Source: Roseateles_C aquae
Lineage (GTDB): Bacteria > Pseudomonadota > Gammaproteobacteria > Burkholderiales > Burkholderiaceae_C
Reading direction: 5' to 3'
NCBI RefSeq assembly: GCF_032337115.1
Contig: NZ_JAVXZY010000008.1
Span: 62,001-126,000 of the forward strand
DNA: 64,000 bases
Below, one piece after another: positions 18,301 through 27,048 of the stretch. Position numbers and translations under genes: made by a program. Each line of letters begins with the position of its first letter. Positions within the stretch are counted from its first letter, which is position 1. The notes beneath the pieces were generated by a model. It was given only the letters and a program-made list of their open reading frames with translations, ran no database searches and had not been told where the DNA came from.

Positions 18301-21300
18301 CTGCCGAGCCTGACGCTGGACGACGTGCTTGATGCCCCGCTGGAGGCCACGCACGGCGATGCGCCTGAGGCCGGTATCGAGCTGGGCCAGGACCTGGCCG
18401 CCATGCAAGACACGCTGGCCCTGCCCGTACAGTCGCAGGGCGACGCCGAGCCGGTGCTGGATCTGAACCTCGACGCCGATTCGCTGCCCGATTTCGAGCT
18501 GCCTCTGGGACTGTCTACCGAGGCCGACGACACCTTCACGGCCACCGTCAAGCAGGAAGCTCAGCCGCAGCACGACGAGATGCTGCCGACGCTCGATCTG
18601 ACGCTGGACGAGCCTGTTGCCGCAGACGTTGCACAAAGTGCGGGCGAGGCAGGTGTCGAGCTGGATCTCGACCTTGCAGCGCCTGCCGCAGCGGCGCTGG
18701 ACGACGCCACGCTTGATCTGGGCCTGCCGGATCAGCTGGAGCCGGCCGAAGCACCGGCAGCCGCACCCGCAGCCGATGCACTGCTGGATCTGAGTCTGCC
18801 CGACGAACTGCTTGCAGTGGCCGCGGCCGAGCCGGTCAGCGAGGCCGATGCGGAACTGCTGGCGGCCTTGATGGAGCCGGCTGCACCGGAGCCGCAAGAT
18901 GCAGCTGAGGCAGGTGAAGCAGCCGAGGCACCGGCGGCGCTGGTCGAAGTGGCACCGGACAGCCAGGCGGAGACCCTGGCCGAAACAGCGCCCGAAGCAG
19001 AGCCCGAAGCGCTTGACGAGCCGGTGGCTGAAGCCGAAGTCGAGCCGGCTACCGAGGAACTGCTGGCGACGGTGCCTGAAACGCAAGAGACGCAGGCACC
19101 TGCAGCCTCCGACGATGAGGTCGTGGCGGAGTTGCCCGAGGCCGAGTCGGTGGAAGCGCTGCAGCATGACGCGCCGGCCGACGACGTGGATGCCGCCGAC
19201 GCCATTGCTGCGCTGGCTGCCGAGGCAGCGCCGGCTGCGCCGCACCTGTCGCTGGTCAGCGGCGGTGCCGAGGCGCCGGCGGACGCCCTGGATGACGAGC
19301 TGGATGACAGCGAGGAAAGCGTCAAGGTCATTGGCCCGCTGCGCATCAGCATCAGCCTGTTCAACATCTTCCTGAACGAGGCCGACGAGCTCTCGCGCCG
19401 CCTGAATGTGGATCTGGCGGAGTGGGCGCTGGCGCCGGCCGAGCCGGTGCCGGCAGGCAGCGAGGCCCTGGCCCATGCGCTGGCCGGCAATGCGGCCACC
19501 GTCGGTTACGAGGATCTGTCGGAGCTGGCCCGGGCGCTGGAGCATGCGCTGGGCCGCGCCGCGCAGGCGGTGGCCTGCAGCGATGAGGAAGCGCGACTCT
19601 TCGTCCAGGCCTCGGAAGACATCCGTCGCCTGCTGCACCAGTTCGCTGCGGGCTTCCTGAAGCCGGCCGAAGAAGGTTTGAAGGAACGCCTGCAGGCTTA
19701 TGAGCCGGCAGCGCGCCGTGATCTCGCGGCCGACAGCGAGTTCGAACCCTCGACCCCGAGCGGCCGCATCGGCAACGTATCGGCCGAGGATGCCGAGTTC
19801 ATCACCGGCCAGCCCAACCGCATCGATGCCGAGCTGTTCCCGATCTTCGAGGAAGAAGGTCGCGAGCTGCTGCAGGAGCTGCATGCACGGCTGCGTGAAT
19901 GGCTGGCCAGCCCGGGCGATCATTCCCGTGCCGATGCCTGCATGCGCACGCTGCACACCTTCAAGGGCGGCGCGCGCCTGACCGGTGCGATGCGCATCGG
20001 CGAGCAGGCCCATATGCTGGAGTCGGCTATCGAGGCCGCGCTGGCCAGTGGCCGCGCCCATGCCGACGATGTGCTGGCCCTGCAGCACCGTGGCGACGCC
20101 CTCGATGCAGCTTTCGAAGACCTGTTGGCCAGCCTGCGCGCCGATGCCGCGGCACAGGCCCAGGTGGCGGCGGCCGTGCCGCTGGCACCGGTCGTGCCGG
20201 TGGCCTCGGTCGAGCCGCTGCACAGCGCGTCCGAACTGCCCGTTGAAGCCCTTGCCGAGCCGAGCGCCGACGCGATTGCAGAACCGATCGCTGAGCCTGA
20301 CGCCGCAGCGCCGCTTGAGCCCGCCGCGCTGGCCGAAGCTGCGCCGGTGGTGGAAGTGCCGGCCCGCCAGATCGACTGGGCCCGTTTCGACGGCCAACTG
20401 ACCGAGCTGGAACCGGCCGCCATTGTGGGCGCCCAGTCGCTGGTGCGTGTCCGCGGGGCGGTGCTGGAGCGGATGGCCGCTCAGGCCGGCGAAGTCAGCA
20501 TCCGCCGCGCGCGGCTGGAAAGCGAAATGGCGCAGATGCGCAATGCGCTGTCCGATCTTGACGACAACCTGGAGCGCCTGCGCAGCCAGCTGCGCGAACT
20601 GGAGCTGCAGGCCGAAGCCCAGATGGGTTCGCGCCAGGAGGCCGCCAAGGCCACCGGCCGCGACTTCGACCCGCTGGAGTTCGACCGCTACACCCGCTTC
20701 CAGGAACTGACGCGGATGATGGCCGAGTCGGTCAACGACGTGGCCACCGTGCAGCGCAGCTTGCAGCGCAATGTGCAGCTGGGCGAAGACGAGTTGGCCG
20801 GCCAGTCGCGTCTGACCCGCGATCTGCAGGACGATCTGCTGCGCACCCGGATGGTCGAGTTCGACAGCCTGGCCGAGCGTATGCACCGTGTCGTTCGCCA
20901 GGCCGCACGCGAATGCGGCAAGCAGGCACAGCTGGAAATCGCCGGCGGCCACGTCGAGCTGGATCGCTCGGTGCTGGAGCGGATGATCGGCTCCTTCGAG
21001 CACCTGCTGCGCAACAGCGTGATCCACGGCATTGAAATGCCCGAGGTCCGTGTCGCGCAGGGCAAGAACGCGATGGGCACGATCTTTGTGCGCCTGACCC
21101 AGGAAGGCAATGAGGTGCTGATGCACTTCAGCGACGATGGCGCCGGCCTGGATCTGCCGCGCATCCGCGAACGTGCGATTGCCCAGGGCCTGGTCGACAA
21201 GGACGCTCAGCTCAGCGAGGAGCAGCTGACCCAGCTGATTTTCGCCCCTGGCTTCTCCACGGCCACCACGGTGACCGAACTGGCCGGCCGCGGCGTCGGC

Positions 21301-22290
21301 ATGGACGTGGTGCGTTCCGAGGTCAATACGCTGGGCGGCTATGTCGAGACCAAGTCGGTCACCGGCATGGGCACCAGCTTCGAGCTGCGCGTGCCGCTGA
21401 CGACGGCGCTGACCCAAGTCGTGCTGCTGCGCTACGGCGAGCAAAGCGTGGCGGTGCCGGCCCACCTGATGGACTCGGTGCTGCGCCTGCCGTTGGCGCA
21501 GCTGGAGAAGGGCTATGCCGATGGCGAGCTCAAGCTGGGCGATCACACCCTGCCGCTGTACTGGCTGGGTGGGCTGATGCACCAGGGTGAGGGCCATGAC
21601 CCGCGCGGTCAGCTGCATGGCCGCACCGCTTCGGTGGTGCTGGTGCGCAGCGCGCAGCAGCGCCTGGCCCTGCATGTCGACGAAGTGATCGGCAAGCAGG
21701 AAGTCGTCGTCAAGAACCTCGGTCCGCAGCTGATCAGCGTGCCCGGCCTGGCCGGCATCAGCCTGCTGGCCACCGGCGATGTGGCGCTGATCTACAACCC
21801 GGTGGCGCTGGCCAATCGCTACGGCGAGCCGGCTCGCGAGGCGGCGCGCCACAGCATCGTGGCGGTCAAGCAGGCGGCAGCCGCGGTCGGCAAGGGCGAC
21901 CCGCAGGCACCGCTGATCCTGGTCGTCGACGATTCGCTGACGGTCCGTCGTGTCACCCAGCGTCTGCTGGAGCGCGAAGGCTATCGCGTGCAGCTGGCCA
22001 AGGACGGCCTCGATGCGATGGAGCGCCTGGCCGGCGACGAGCTGCCGGCGGTGGTGCTGTCCGACATCGAGATGCCGCGCATGGATGGCTTCGATCTGGT
22101 TCGCAATCTGCGCGCCGATCCACGGCTGACTAAGCTGCCGGTGATCATGATCACCTCGCGGATCGCGCAGAAGCACCGCGACTATGCGCATGAGCTCGGC
22201 GTTGACGACTATCTGGGCAAGCCGTATGACGAGGAACTGCTGCTGGGTCTGATTGGCAGATACACTGCGGCGGCCGTTGCGAGCGCCTGA
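15340..22290 (+). CDS. chpA: Pil-Chp hybrid histidine kinase ChpA/PilL
   Basis: A 2316-residue CheA-type kinase. Order of parts: N-terminal degenerate Hpt-like region; Hpt with HTLKGSSRMVG (His near 759); a long Ala/Glu/Asp-rich linker (about 870-1330); another helical region; Hpt with HTFKGGARLTG (His near 1539); a second acidic linker; dimerisation segment; kinase core with N-box RNSVIHGIE (Asn near 1892), DDGAGLDL and GRGVGMDVV; CheW domain; and a C-terminal receiver with LVVDDS and phospho-acceptor SDIEMP (Asp near 2242). It phosphorylates PilG and PilH. No pilK (CheR) or chpB (CheB) gene follows. Confidence 0.95.
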   Translation: MDSLRDSEFPPDLSPLAWVQEELRRSLESVHKTLRRFLRDNEARTTLMMGGDAAPPNQLLTSAAAQIHQVSGVLSVVGLTAGAAVLRATELAVNRMAEAPLTLDLRAVELVERAHFALLSLIARMLAGNKVSSLALFPTYRELQAYNHAERVHPADLWQHQFSWRELPDDPSARPVRIEVARSAFEAALLKQMREPSGDHARQLSDLCAGLGLSASTRGARTLWRLAAAQFQAQALGLLKPDAYVKRLGSRLLSQMRASAGGDNQVSERLAQDLLFFCAQSAAPLSGQDAARLQAVRISYGLGSESGGDYEDDSLGRIDPAWVSHAKRRVSAAKESWSSAAEGESQRLAGLDEQFAGVSESLARLFPGGEVLGDAMQRAVVATLRSGQPPSPNLAMEIATSLLYIEAALDDAVFDHPEQGARVRALALRVAAVARGEPPEELESWMEDLYRRVSDRQTLGSVVHELRSSLSEVERQVDEYFRDPRKREVLIPVPNQLATMRGVLGVLGLDQAAQACVRMRDELDDLANTEVDPERAVPRELFERLANNLGAMGFLIDMLSVQPQLAKRMFAFDDSTGVLASVLRRQRQATLITPAANSLLSQVQAAAQAVAEGDRPAEDLARDLEHLALQARAADEPSLVAAAQSAQRLLDAGLAEAAESVEPLAVPSELPADLIDDQARAQAAQPLNEFIAARSPAAAEVPPPSAPIPHEDESLDEEMLGIFIEEAAEVIATAREALAQLAEDASLQSELTTVRRAFHTLKGSSRMVGLGEFGEAAWACEQLYNTLLAEQRNADSLLLGFSGEALDELAAWAEEIDAQGRSSRSANSLRERADALRLQGQWQPSGEALPALAVPAEASAVEVAAEALPESIESIELPLAEASPASAADLAEFSELRELNAAEAQDHGEAAELPALEAEVHEPHELHEPAHATVPMALDGLSQEQQLASVDEPISLDLAADDGLGLPELDALAALNAESAEAHSAEALPSLTLDDVLDAPLEATHGDAPEAGIELGQDLAAMQDTLALPVQSQGDAEPVLDLNLDADSLPDFELPLGLSTEADDTFTATVKQEAQPQHDEMLPTLDLTLDEPVAADVAQSAGEAGVELDLDLAAPAAAALDDATLDLGLPDQLEPAEAPAAAPAADALLDLSLPDELLAVAAAEPVSEADAELLAALMEPAAPEPQDAAEAGEAAEAPAALVEVAPDSQAETLAETAPEAEPEALDEPVAEAEVEPATEELLATVPETQETQAPAASDDEVVAELPEAESVEALQHDAPADDVDAADAIAALAAEAAPAAPHLSLVSGGAEAPADALDDELDDSEESVKVIGPLRISISLFNIFLNEADELSRRLNVDLAEWALAPAEPVPAGSEALAHALAGNAATVGYEDLSELARALEHALGRAAQAVACSDEEARLFVQASEDIRRLLHQFAAGFLKPAEEGLKERLQAYEPAARRDLAADSEFEPSTPSGRIGNVSAEDAEFITGQPNRIDAELFPIFEEEGRELLQELHARLREWLASPGDHSRADACMRTLHTFKGGARLTGAMRIGEQAHMLESAIEAALASGRAHADDVLALQHRGDALDAAFEDLLASLRADAAAQAQVAAAVPLAPVVPVASVEPLHSASELPVEALAEPSADAIAEPIAEPDAAAPLEPAALAEAAPVVEVPARQIDWARFDGQLTELEPAAIVGAQSLVRVRGAVLERMAAQAGEVSIRRARLESEMAQMRNALSDLDDNLERLRSQLRELELQAEAQMGSRQEAAKATGRDFDPLEFDRYTRFQELTRMMAESVNDVATVQRSLQRNVQLGEDELAGQSRLTRDLQDDLLRTRMVEFDSLAERMHRVVRQAARECGKQAQLEIAGGHVELDRSVLERMIGSFEHLLRNSVIHGIEMPEVRVAQGKNAMGTIFVRLTQEGNEVLMHFSDDGAGLDLPRIRERAIAQGLVDKDAQLSEEQLTQLIFAPGFSTATTVTELAGRGVGMDVVRSEVNTLGGYVETKSVTGMGTSFELRVPLTTALTQVVLLRYGEQSVAVPAHLMDSVLRLPLAQLEKGYADGELKLGDHTLPLYWLGGLMHQGEGHDPRGQLHGRTASVVLVRSAQQRLALHVDEVIGKQEVVVKNLGPQLISVPGLAGISLLATGDVALIYNPVALANRYGEPAREAARHSIVAVKQAAAAVGKGDPQAPLILVVDDSLTVRRVTQRLLEREGYRVQLAKDGLDAMERLAGDELPAVVLSDIEMPRMDGFDLVRNLRADPRLTKLPVIMITSRIAQKHRDYAHELGVDDYLGKPYDEELLLGLIGRYTAAAVASA

Positions 22291-22332
22291 TGCCAGCGAC
22301 GAGGGGCGCGGACCCATCTGGCCGGAGGCCGG

Positions 22333-23442
22333 GTGGTTCGCGATCAGCAAAACAACAGTGCTTGGGTCGGTGCCATGGTGGTGCCGCTCTCGTTGTCGGG
22401 CCACATGTCTGAAGTTGTTGATCATCTCGCCGAACTGACCGGCTTCCGCGACCGGGACGTCATGGATGTGACCCTGGTCTCGGCGCTGCGCGATCTGGTC
22501 GAGCCTTTGTCGGTGGCGATTTTTCGCTGCGTTGGCGAGCCCGGTCAGGAGCGCTGGCTGACGCGAGCCCGGCTGCGCGCCGGTGATGCCGTGGCCAGCG
22601 CCGATTCACTCTGGGCCGAGCCGGCCCGCTTGCCCGCTGCGCAGGATTTCCCGCATCGCCAGCAGGCGATGGCCACGCGCACTGTGCTGCAGCTGCAGCA
22701 GGGCGATCACTGGGTGACGCTGTTCCCGATCGCCACCGATCGCGAGGTCGTGGGCGTGCTGGAGATCGAATCGGCCGAACGCCTGCAGAACGCCTCGCAG
22801 CGCATGGTCGGCAGCATTCTGCGCATCTATCACAACTTCCAGGGCCTGCTCGACTACAGCGAGCGCGACACCCTGACCGGCCTGCTCAACCGCAAGACCT
22901 TTGACGAGAGCTTTCTGAAGGCGCTGGCCGACTCCCAGGGCAGCCCGGCCGAGGCCAGCAACGACGATGGTCGGCGCCACGGCGTCGAGCACCCGCGCTA
23001 CTGGCTGGGTGTGATCGACATCGACCATTTCAAGTCGGTCAACGACCGCTTTGGCCATCTGATCGGCGACGAAGTGCTGCTCTTGCTGTCGCGGCTGATG
23101 CGCAACAGTTTCCGCTTCCACGACCTGCTCTACCGCTTCGGCGGCGAGGAGTTTGTCGTGCTGATGCGCTGCGAGGACGAGGCCGACGCCGGCCATGCCT
23201 TCGAGCGCCTGCGTCTGAACACCGAGAACTACGCTTTTCCGCAGGTGGGCCGCATCACCGTCAGCATCGGCTTTACCAAGGTGCGCCATGGCGACACGCC
23301 GGCGACCGCCTTCGAGCGGGCCGACAAGGCTGTCTACCACGCCAAGGGCCATGGTCGCAACCAGGTGCAAAGCCATGCCGAGCTGGTGGCTGGCGGCCAT
23401 TTGCAGGAAGCGACCCAGCTCAGCGACGTCGAGCTGTTCTAA
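22333..23442 (+). CDS. GGDEF diguanylate cyclase with GAF-like sensor
   Basis: A 369-residue protein. Residues about 25-165 look like a GAF-type sensor domain, followed by a GGDEF domain with RDTLTGLLNRKTFD, the metal-binding VIDIDHFKSVND, the active motif GGEEF, and the inhibitory site RFHD (RxxD) five residues before it, so both catalysis and product inhibition are expected. It makes cyclic di-GMP. GTG at 22333 has GGAGG 4 bases upstream; ATG at 22375 is an alternative. It begins 42 bases after chpA, which suggests co-transcription with the surface-sensing operon. Confidence 0.9.
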   Translation: MVRDQQNNSAWVGAMVVPLSLSGHMSEVVDHLAELTGFRDRDVMDVTLVSALRDLVEPLSVAIFRCVGEPGQERWLTRARLRAGDAVASADSLWAEPARLPAAQDFPHRQQAMATRTVLQLQQGDHWVTLFPIATDREVVGVLEIESAERLQNASQRMVGSILRIYHNFQGLLDYSERDTLTGLLNRKTFDESFLKALADSQGSPAEASNDDGRRHGVEHPRYWLGVIDIDHFKSVNDRFGHLIGDEVLLLLSRLMRNSFRFHDLLYRFGGEEFVVLMRCEDEADAGHAFERLRLNTENYAFPQVGRITVSIGFTKVRHGDTPATAFERADKAVYHAKGHGRNQVQSHAELVAGGHLQEATQLSDVELF

Positions 23443-23470
23443 GCCCCCGATCCGACCTCGGCGGGGGGCT
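23442..23470 (+). terminator. GC-rich hairpin after the diguanylate cyclase (weak terminator)
   Basis: AGCCCCC...GGGGGCT with an inner CCGA/TCGG pairing right at the stop codon. There is no T run, so termination is uncertain. Confidence 0.3.
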
Positions 23471-23600
23471 GACTTCTGGCATCTTGGCATTGCTGGCCAG
23501 TGCCCCAAACTCTGCGCGAACTGGCTTGGGCCCAGCCTTCACGCTTGACGCCTGACGTCGCCCACACAGCTCCCCAATACCTGCCCGAAGGACGCTATCG

Positions 23601-24659
23601 ATGATGCAAGCCTTGCGCGCCACCAGCAGCCGGCAGCTGCTTCATGTTCTGCTCGCGCTCGTGCTGGCAGCCGGCCTGGCCCAGCCCCTTCGCGCCCAGG
23701 ATGCACCGGCCCAGCCGCTGGCAGGAGCCAGTGGCGCCAGCGCATCCACCGCCAAGGCCGCCGACAAGGCCTACAGCAGCATCGATCTGGACTGGCGCGA
23801 TGAGCAGCGGCAGCGCGCGGTGCCCGCCAAGCTTTACTGGCCTGAGCCAGATGCCGGCAAGCCGGCGGCGAACGGCGTGCCGCTGGTGGTGTTCTCGCAC
23901 GGCATCGGCGGCTCGCGCAACGGTTACAGCTATCTGGGCTCCTTCTGGGCCAGCCATGGGGTGGCCAGCCTGCACGTCCAGCATGTCGGCAGCGATCGTG
24001 GTCTGTGGATGGGCAATCCGCTGGGCTTGGTCGGTCGCCTGCAGGGCGCCGCCCGGGAAGACGAAGCGCTGAACCGGGTGCGCGACGTCAGCTTCGCGCT
24101 GGACCAGCTGCTGGCCAGCGATTGGGGCCAGCAGCTCGATCCGGCGCGCATCGTCGCGGCCGGGCATTCGTATGGCGCCAACACCAGCCTCTTGCTGTCC
24201 GGCGCCCGAATCAGCCGCGAGGGTCAGGTCTTGCCGCTGCGCGATCCGCGCATCAAGGCGGCCATCATCATCTCGGCACCGCCGTTCTATGGCCAGCAGG
24301 ACAGCGAGGCCATCCTGCAAGGCATCAGCGTGCCGACGCTGCACATCACCGCCTCCGAGGATGTGATCCGCATCCCCGGCTATTTCTCCGCGGCCGAAGA
24401 CCGTATCAAGGTCTTCCAGGCCACCGGTGGGCCGGACAAGGCCTTGGCCGTCTTTCAGGGCGGTTCGCACAGCATCTTTACCGACCGCGCGGGCACCGGT
24501 GGCGTGGCGCTGAACCCACGGGTCAAGGCGGCGACGCGGGAGTTGACGCTGGCCTTTCTGCACCGCATCTTTGCCGGTGAGCGCAGCGAGCTGAGCCAAT
24601 GGCCGGAGCGCTACCGCGACCTGCTGGCGCGCTGGGAGCCACCGCGCGCTGCCGATTGA
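23601..24659 (+). CDS. Secreted alpha/beta hydrolase (dienelactone/PAF-acetylhydrolase-like)
   Basis: A 352-residue exported hydrolase. The signal peptide ends near LRAQDAP. VVFSHGIGGSRNGYSYLG holds the oxyanion motif, AAGHSYGANTSLLL holds the nucleophile serine, a later SEDVIR segment may supply the acid, and GGSHSIFTDR holds the histidine. The fold resembles predicted dienelactone hydrolases and PAF acetylhydrolase relatives; substrate unknown. It is separated from the cyclase by 158 bases. The dispersed word GGGTCAGGTCTTGC lies at 24221-24234. Confidence 0.8.
   Translation: MMQALRATSSRQLLHVLLALVLAAGLAQPLRAQDAPAQPLAGASGASASTAKAADKAYSSIDLDWRDEQRQRAVPAKLYWPEPDAGKPAANGVPLVVFSHGIGGSRNGYSYLGSFWASHGVASLHVQHVGSDRGLWMGNPLGLVGRLQGAAREDEALNRVRDVSFALDQLLASDWGQQLDPARIVAAGHSYGANTSLLLSGARISREGQVLPLRDPRIKAAIIISAPPFYGQQDSEAILQGISVPTLHITASEDVIRIPGYFSAAEDRIKVFQATGGPDKALAVFQGGSHSIFTDRAGTGGVALNPRVKAATRELTLAFLHRIFAGERSELSQWPERYRDLLARWEPPRAAD
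24220..24234 (+). repeat. Copy of dispersed word (14 of 15) inside the secreted hydrolase
   Basis: AGGGTCAGGTCTTGC, one mismatch at the first base to GGGGTCAGGTCTTGC. It encodes part of the segment E-G-Q-V-L. Confidence 0.65.
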
Positions 24660-24754
24660 CGGCGGCGCTTTGAACGCCTTGCCGGTGGCGCTGCTCGCCC
24701 TGGCCGTGTAGGCTTGCGGCACACCGCCGGCAAGCATGGCGGTGCGGAGCTGGG

Positions 24755-25540
24755 ATGCGTGTTGCTGATTGGCCTGGACTGAAATCTCGCGGCTTACTTC
24801 TGGCCCTGTTGCTCGCTGTTTGCTCGTCTGCGCAGGCCGAAACCGAAGCGCCACGCCTGCCGATGCGACTCTGCATCCCTGATCATGCGGTGCCACCGTA
24901 TGTCAGCGAACCAGGTGCTGAGGCCGGGCTGTCCGAACAGTTGTTGCAGCACAGCGCGCAGGCCGTGGGCATCGCGCTGCAGTTGCTGCGCCAGCCACCG
25001 GCGCGCTGCCGGCGATCCATCGAGAACGGTCAGGTGGATGTCGCGCCAATGGCAGCCTCCAGCACCAATCTGGCCGACTACGATTTCCCCTTGCACGAGG
25101 GGCAGGTCGATGCGAATCGTCGCCTCTTGCGCATCCAGCTGGTGGTGGTGCGCCGCCGTGGCGATGCCTTGCAGTGGGATGGTCAGCATTTCGAGCCGGC
25201 GACGCCGCTGCTCGGCATCCGACTGGGCCAGGTGGTGTTCTCTGACCGGCTGAAGCAGCTCGGCCTGCGGCCCGACGCCAGCGCCGTGCAGGGCGAGCAG
25301 CTGCTGCGCAAGCTGTTGGCGCGGCGCGTTGACGCGGTGCTGTTGTTCCGCGAGGAGTTCGAGGGCTTGCAGGCCCGTCTGCCGGAGCTGGCGGTCGAGG
25401 CGCTGCCCCAGCCCTTCATGGTGGCCGATATGTATCTGGGCGCATCGCGCCGCCTCGATGCAGCCAGTCGGGCGCGGGTCGAGGCCTGGTGGGAGCAGAT
25501 CGGCAAATGGCGAGACCTGCCCGCCTACCGGCCCAAGTGA
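24755..25540 (+). CDS. Periplasmic solute-binding protein (family 3-like)
   Basis: A 261-residue exported protein. The signal peptide ends at AQAETEAP. The rest resembles amino-acid-type periplasmic binding proteins (MRLCIPDHAVPPYVSEPG, GLSEQLLQHSAQAVG, ENGQVDVAPMAASS, and FPLHEGQVDANRRLL). There is no permease or ATPase gene nearby, so it may work as an orphan sensor or capture protein; such stand-alone proteins are common near signalling genes. GGAG lies 5 bases before the ATG. It is convergent with the photolyase gene, 15 bases apart, with no terminator visible. Confidence 0.75.
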   Translation: MRVADWPGLKSRGLLLALLLAVCSSAQAETEAPRLPMRLCIPDHAVPPYVSEPGAEAGLSEQLLQHSAQAVGIALQLLRQPPARCRRSIENGQVDVAPMAASSTNLADYDFPLHEGQVDANRRLLRIQLVVVRRRGDALQWDGQHFEPATPLLGIRLGQVVFSDRLKQLGLRPDASAVQGEQLLRKLLARRVDAVLLFREEFEGLQARLPELAVEALPQPFMVADMYLGASRRLDAASRARVEAWWEQIGKWRDLPAYRPK

Positions 25541-25555
25541 GCGCCCTGATGGTGC

Positions 25556-27016
25556 TCAGGTCTCGGGCATGGCGCGCGACTTGACCACCGCGTAGCGCGC
25601 CAGCGTGGCCACGCGCGCGTCCTCGTGCATCAGCACCGGGCGCGGGTAGTTCACGCCCAGCTCGACGCCACAGGCCTGCAACTCCAGCGGGCGCGCCAGC
25701 CAGGGGGCGTGGATCAGCTTCGGCGGCAGCTTGGCCAGCTGGGGCAGATAGCGTTTGATGAAGCGGCCCTCGGCATCAAACTTTTCGCTCTGGCTGATGG
25801 GGTTGAAGATGCGGAAATAGGGCTGGGCATCGCAGCCGCTGGACGCCGCCCACTGCCAGCCGCCGTTGTTGGCAGCCAGATCAAAATCGAGCAGCTTTTC
25901 GGTGAAATAGCGCTCACCCCAGCGCCAGTCCAGGCCCAGGTCCTTGATCAAAAAACTGGCGACGACCATGCGCAGCCGGTTGTGCATATAGCCGCTTTGA
26001 TTGAGCTGCAGCATGGCCGCGTCGACCAGCGGATAGCCGGTGCGGCCCTCACACCAGGCGGTGAAGTCGGCTTCAGCCTCGGGGCCGCTGCGCCATTGGA
26101 TGGCGTCGTATTCCGGTCGAAAGGCGCTCTGCATCGCATGAGGATGGTGATGCATCACCTGGTGGTAGAAATCGCGCCAGATCAGCTCGGCCAGCCAGAT
26201 CTCGGCGCCGCGGCTGCCGCTCATCTGGCGCTGGTGGGCCTCGCGCGCCAGCCGGCGGACCGACACGGTGCCAAAGCGCAGATGCGGGCTCAGATAGCTG
26301 GGGCCGCGCAGCGCCGGGAAGTCGCGCGCCTCGTCATAGCGGTCGATGCGCTGTAGAAACTCGGCCAGCAAGGCCTCGGCCGGGCCGCTGCCGCCACGCA
26401 GGCTGGCATGCAGATCGGTGGGCTCGAAGCCGATCTCGGCCAGGGTGGGCACGCCCTGGGCCAAGGCATGGTCGGCCAGCGCGCCGGCATGGCGCAGCAC
26501 CGGGTAGGCCTTCAGGTAGAAGGGATCGATCTTCTTCAGCCAGGCGTTCTTGTAGGGCGTGAACACGCCATAGGGCTTGCCGGCGCCGGTCAGCAGCTCG
26601 CTGCGCTCGAACACGACATGGTCCTTGAAGCCCTGCATCGCAATGCCTCGGCGGGCCAGGCGCTGCTCGACCTCGGCATCGCGGGCCAGCGCCTGCGGCT
26701 CGTCGTCGCGGTTGTAAAAGACCTTGGCCACACCCAGCTCGGCAGCCAGGCGCGGCACTTCGTCCAGCGCCCAGCCATGGCGCACGATCAGCGCACCACC
26801 GAGTGCACGCAACTCTGCATCCAGCGAGCGCAGCGCATCGATGATGAACTCGACCCGGCGGTCGGCACGGGGCAGGGCGTCGAGGATGGCGCGGTCCAGC
26901 ACAAAGACGCAGAACACCTGGCGGCTCTGGCGCAGGGCGTGATAAAGCGCCGCCTGGTCATCGACGCGCAGATCGCGCCGGAACCAGACCAGCGCGCTGG
27001 CGAAACTCTTTTCCAT
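25556..27016 (-). CDS. phrB: Deoxyribodipyrimidine photolyase
   Basis: A 486-residue cryptochrome/photolyase family enzyme that splits pyrimidine dimers using light. The N-terminal antenna-binding domain starts ALVWFRRDLRVDDQAALYHA. The C-terminal FAD domain contains SYLSPHLRFGTVSVR, ELIWRDFYHQVM, EGRTGYPLVDAAM, and a WQWAASSGCDAQPYFRIFNP block with the conserved tryptophans and asparagine. Length is normal. The divergent algH gene begins 32 bases away, so promoters probably overlap. Confidence 0.94.
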   Translation of the reverse strand: MEKSFASALVWFRRDLRVDDQAALYHALRQSRQVFCVFVLDRAILDALPRADRRVEFIIDALRSLDAELRALGGALIVRHGWALDEVPRLAAELGVAKVFYNRDDEPQALARDAEVEQRLARRGIAMQGFKDHVVFERSELLTGAGKPYGVFTPYKNAWLKKIDPFYLKAYPVLRHAGALADHALAQGVPTLAEIGFEPTDLHASLRGGSGPAEALLAEFLQRIDRYDEARDFPALRGPSYLSPHLRFGTVSVRRLAREAHQRQMSGSRGAEIWLAELIWRDFYHQVMHHHPHAMQSAFRPEYDAIQWRSGPEAEADFTAWCEGRTGYPLVDAAMLQLNQSGYMHNRLRMVVASFLIKDLGLDWRWGERYFTEKLLDFDLAANNGGWQWAASSGCDAQPYFRIFNPISQSEKFDAEGRFIKRYLPQLAKLPPKLIHAPWLARPLELQACGVELGVNYPRPVLMHEDARVATLARYAVVKSRAMPET

Positions 27017-27048
27017 GGGGGACAGTGTCGATGAAATAAAATGGCCGG

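Noticed and set aside
15652..22425. A 2257-codon open frame antisense to chpA
   Set aside because: It is a by-product of GC-rich codon use: the translation is Arg/Gln/His/Leu-rich with no domains, and the plus strand has clear CheA, Hpt and receiver motifs.
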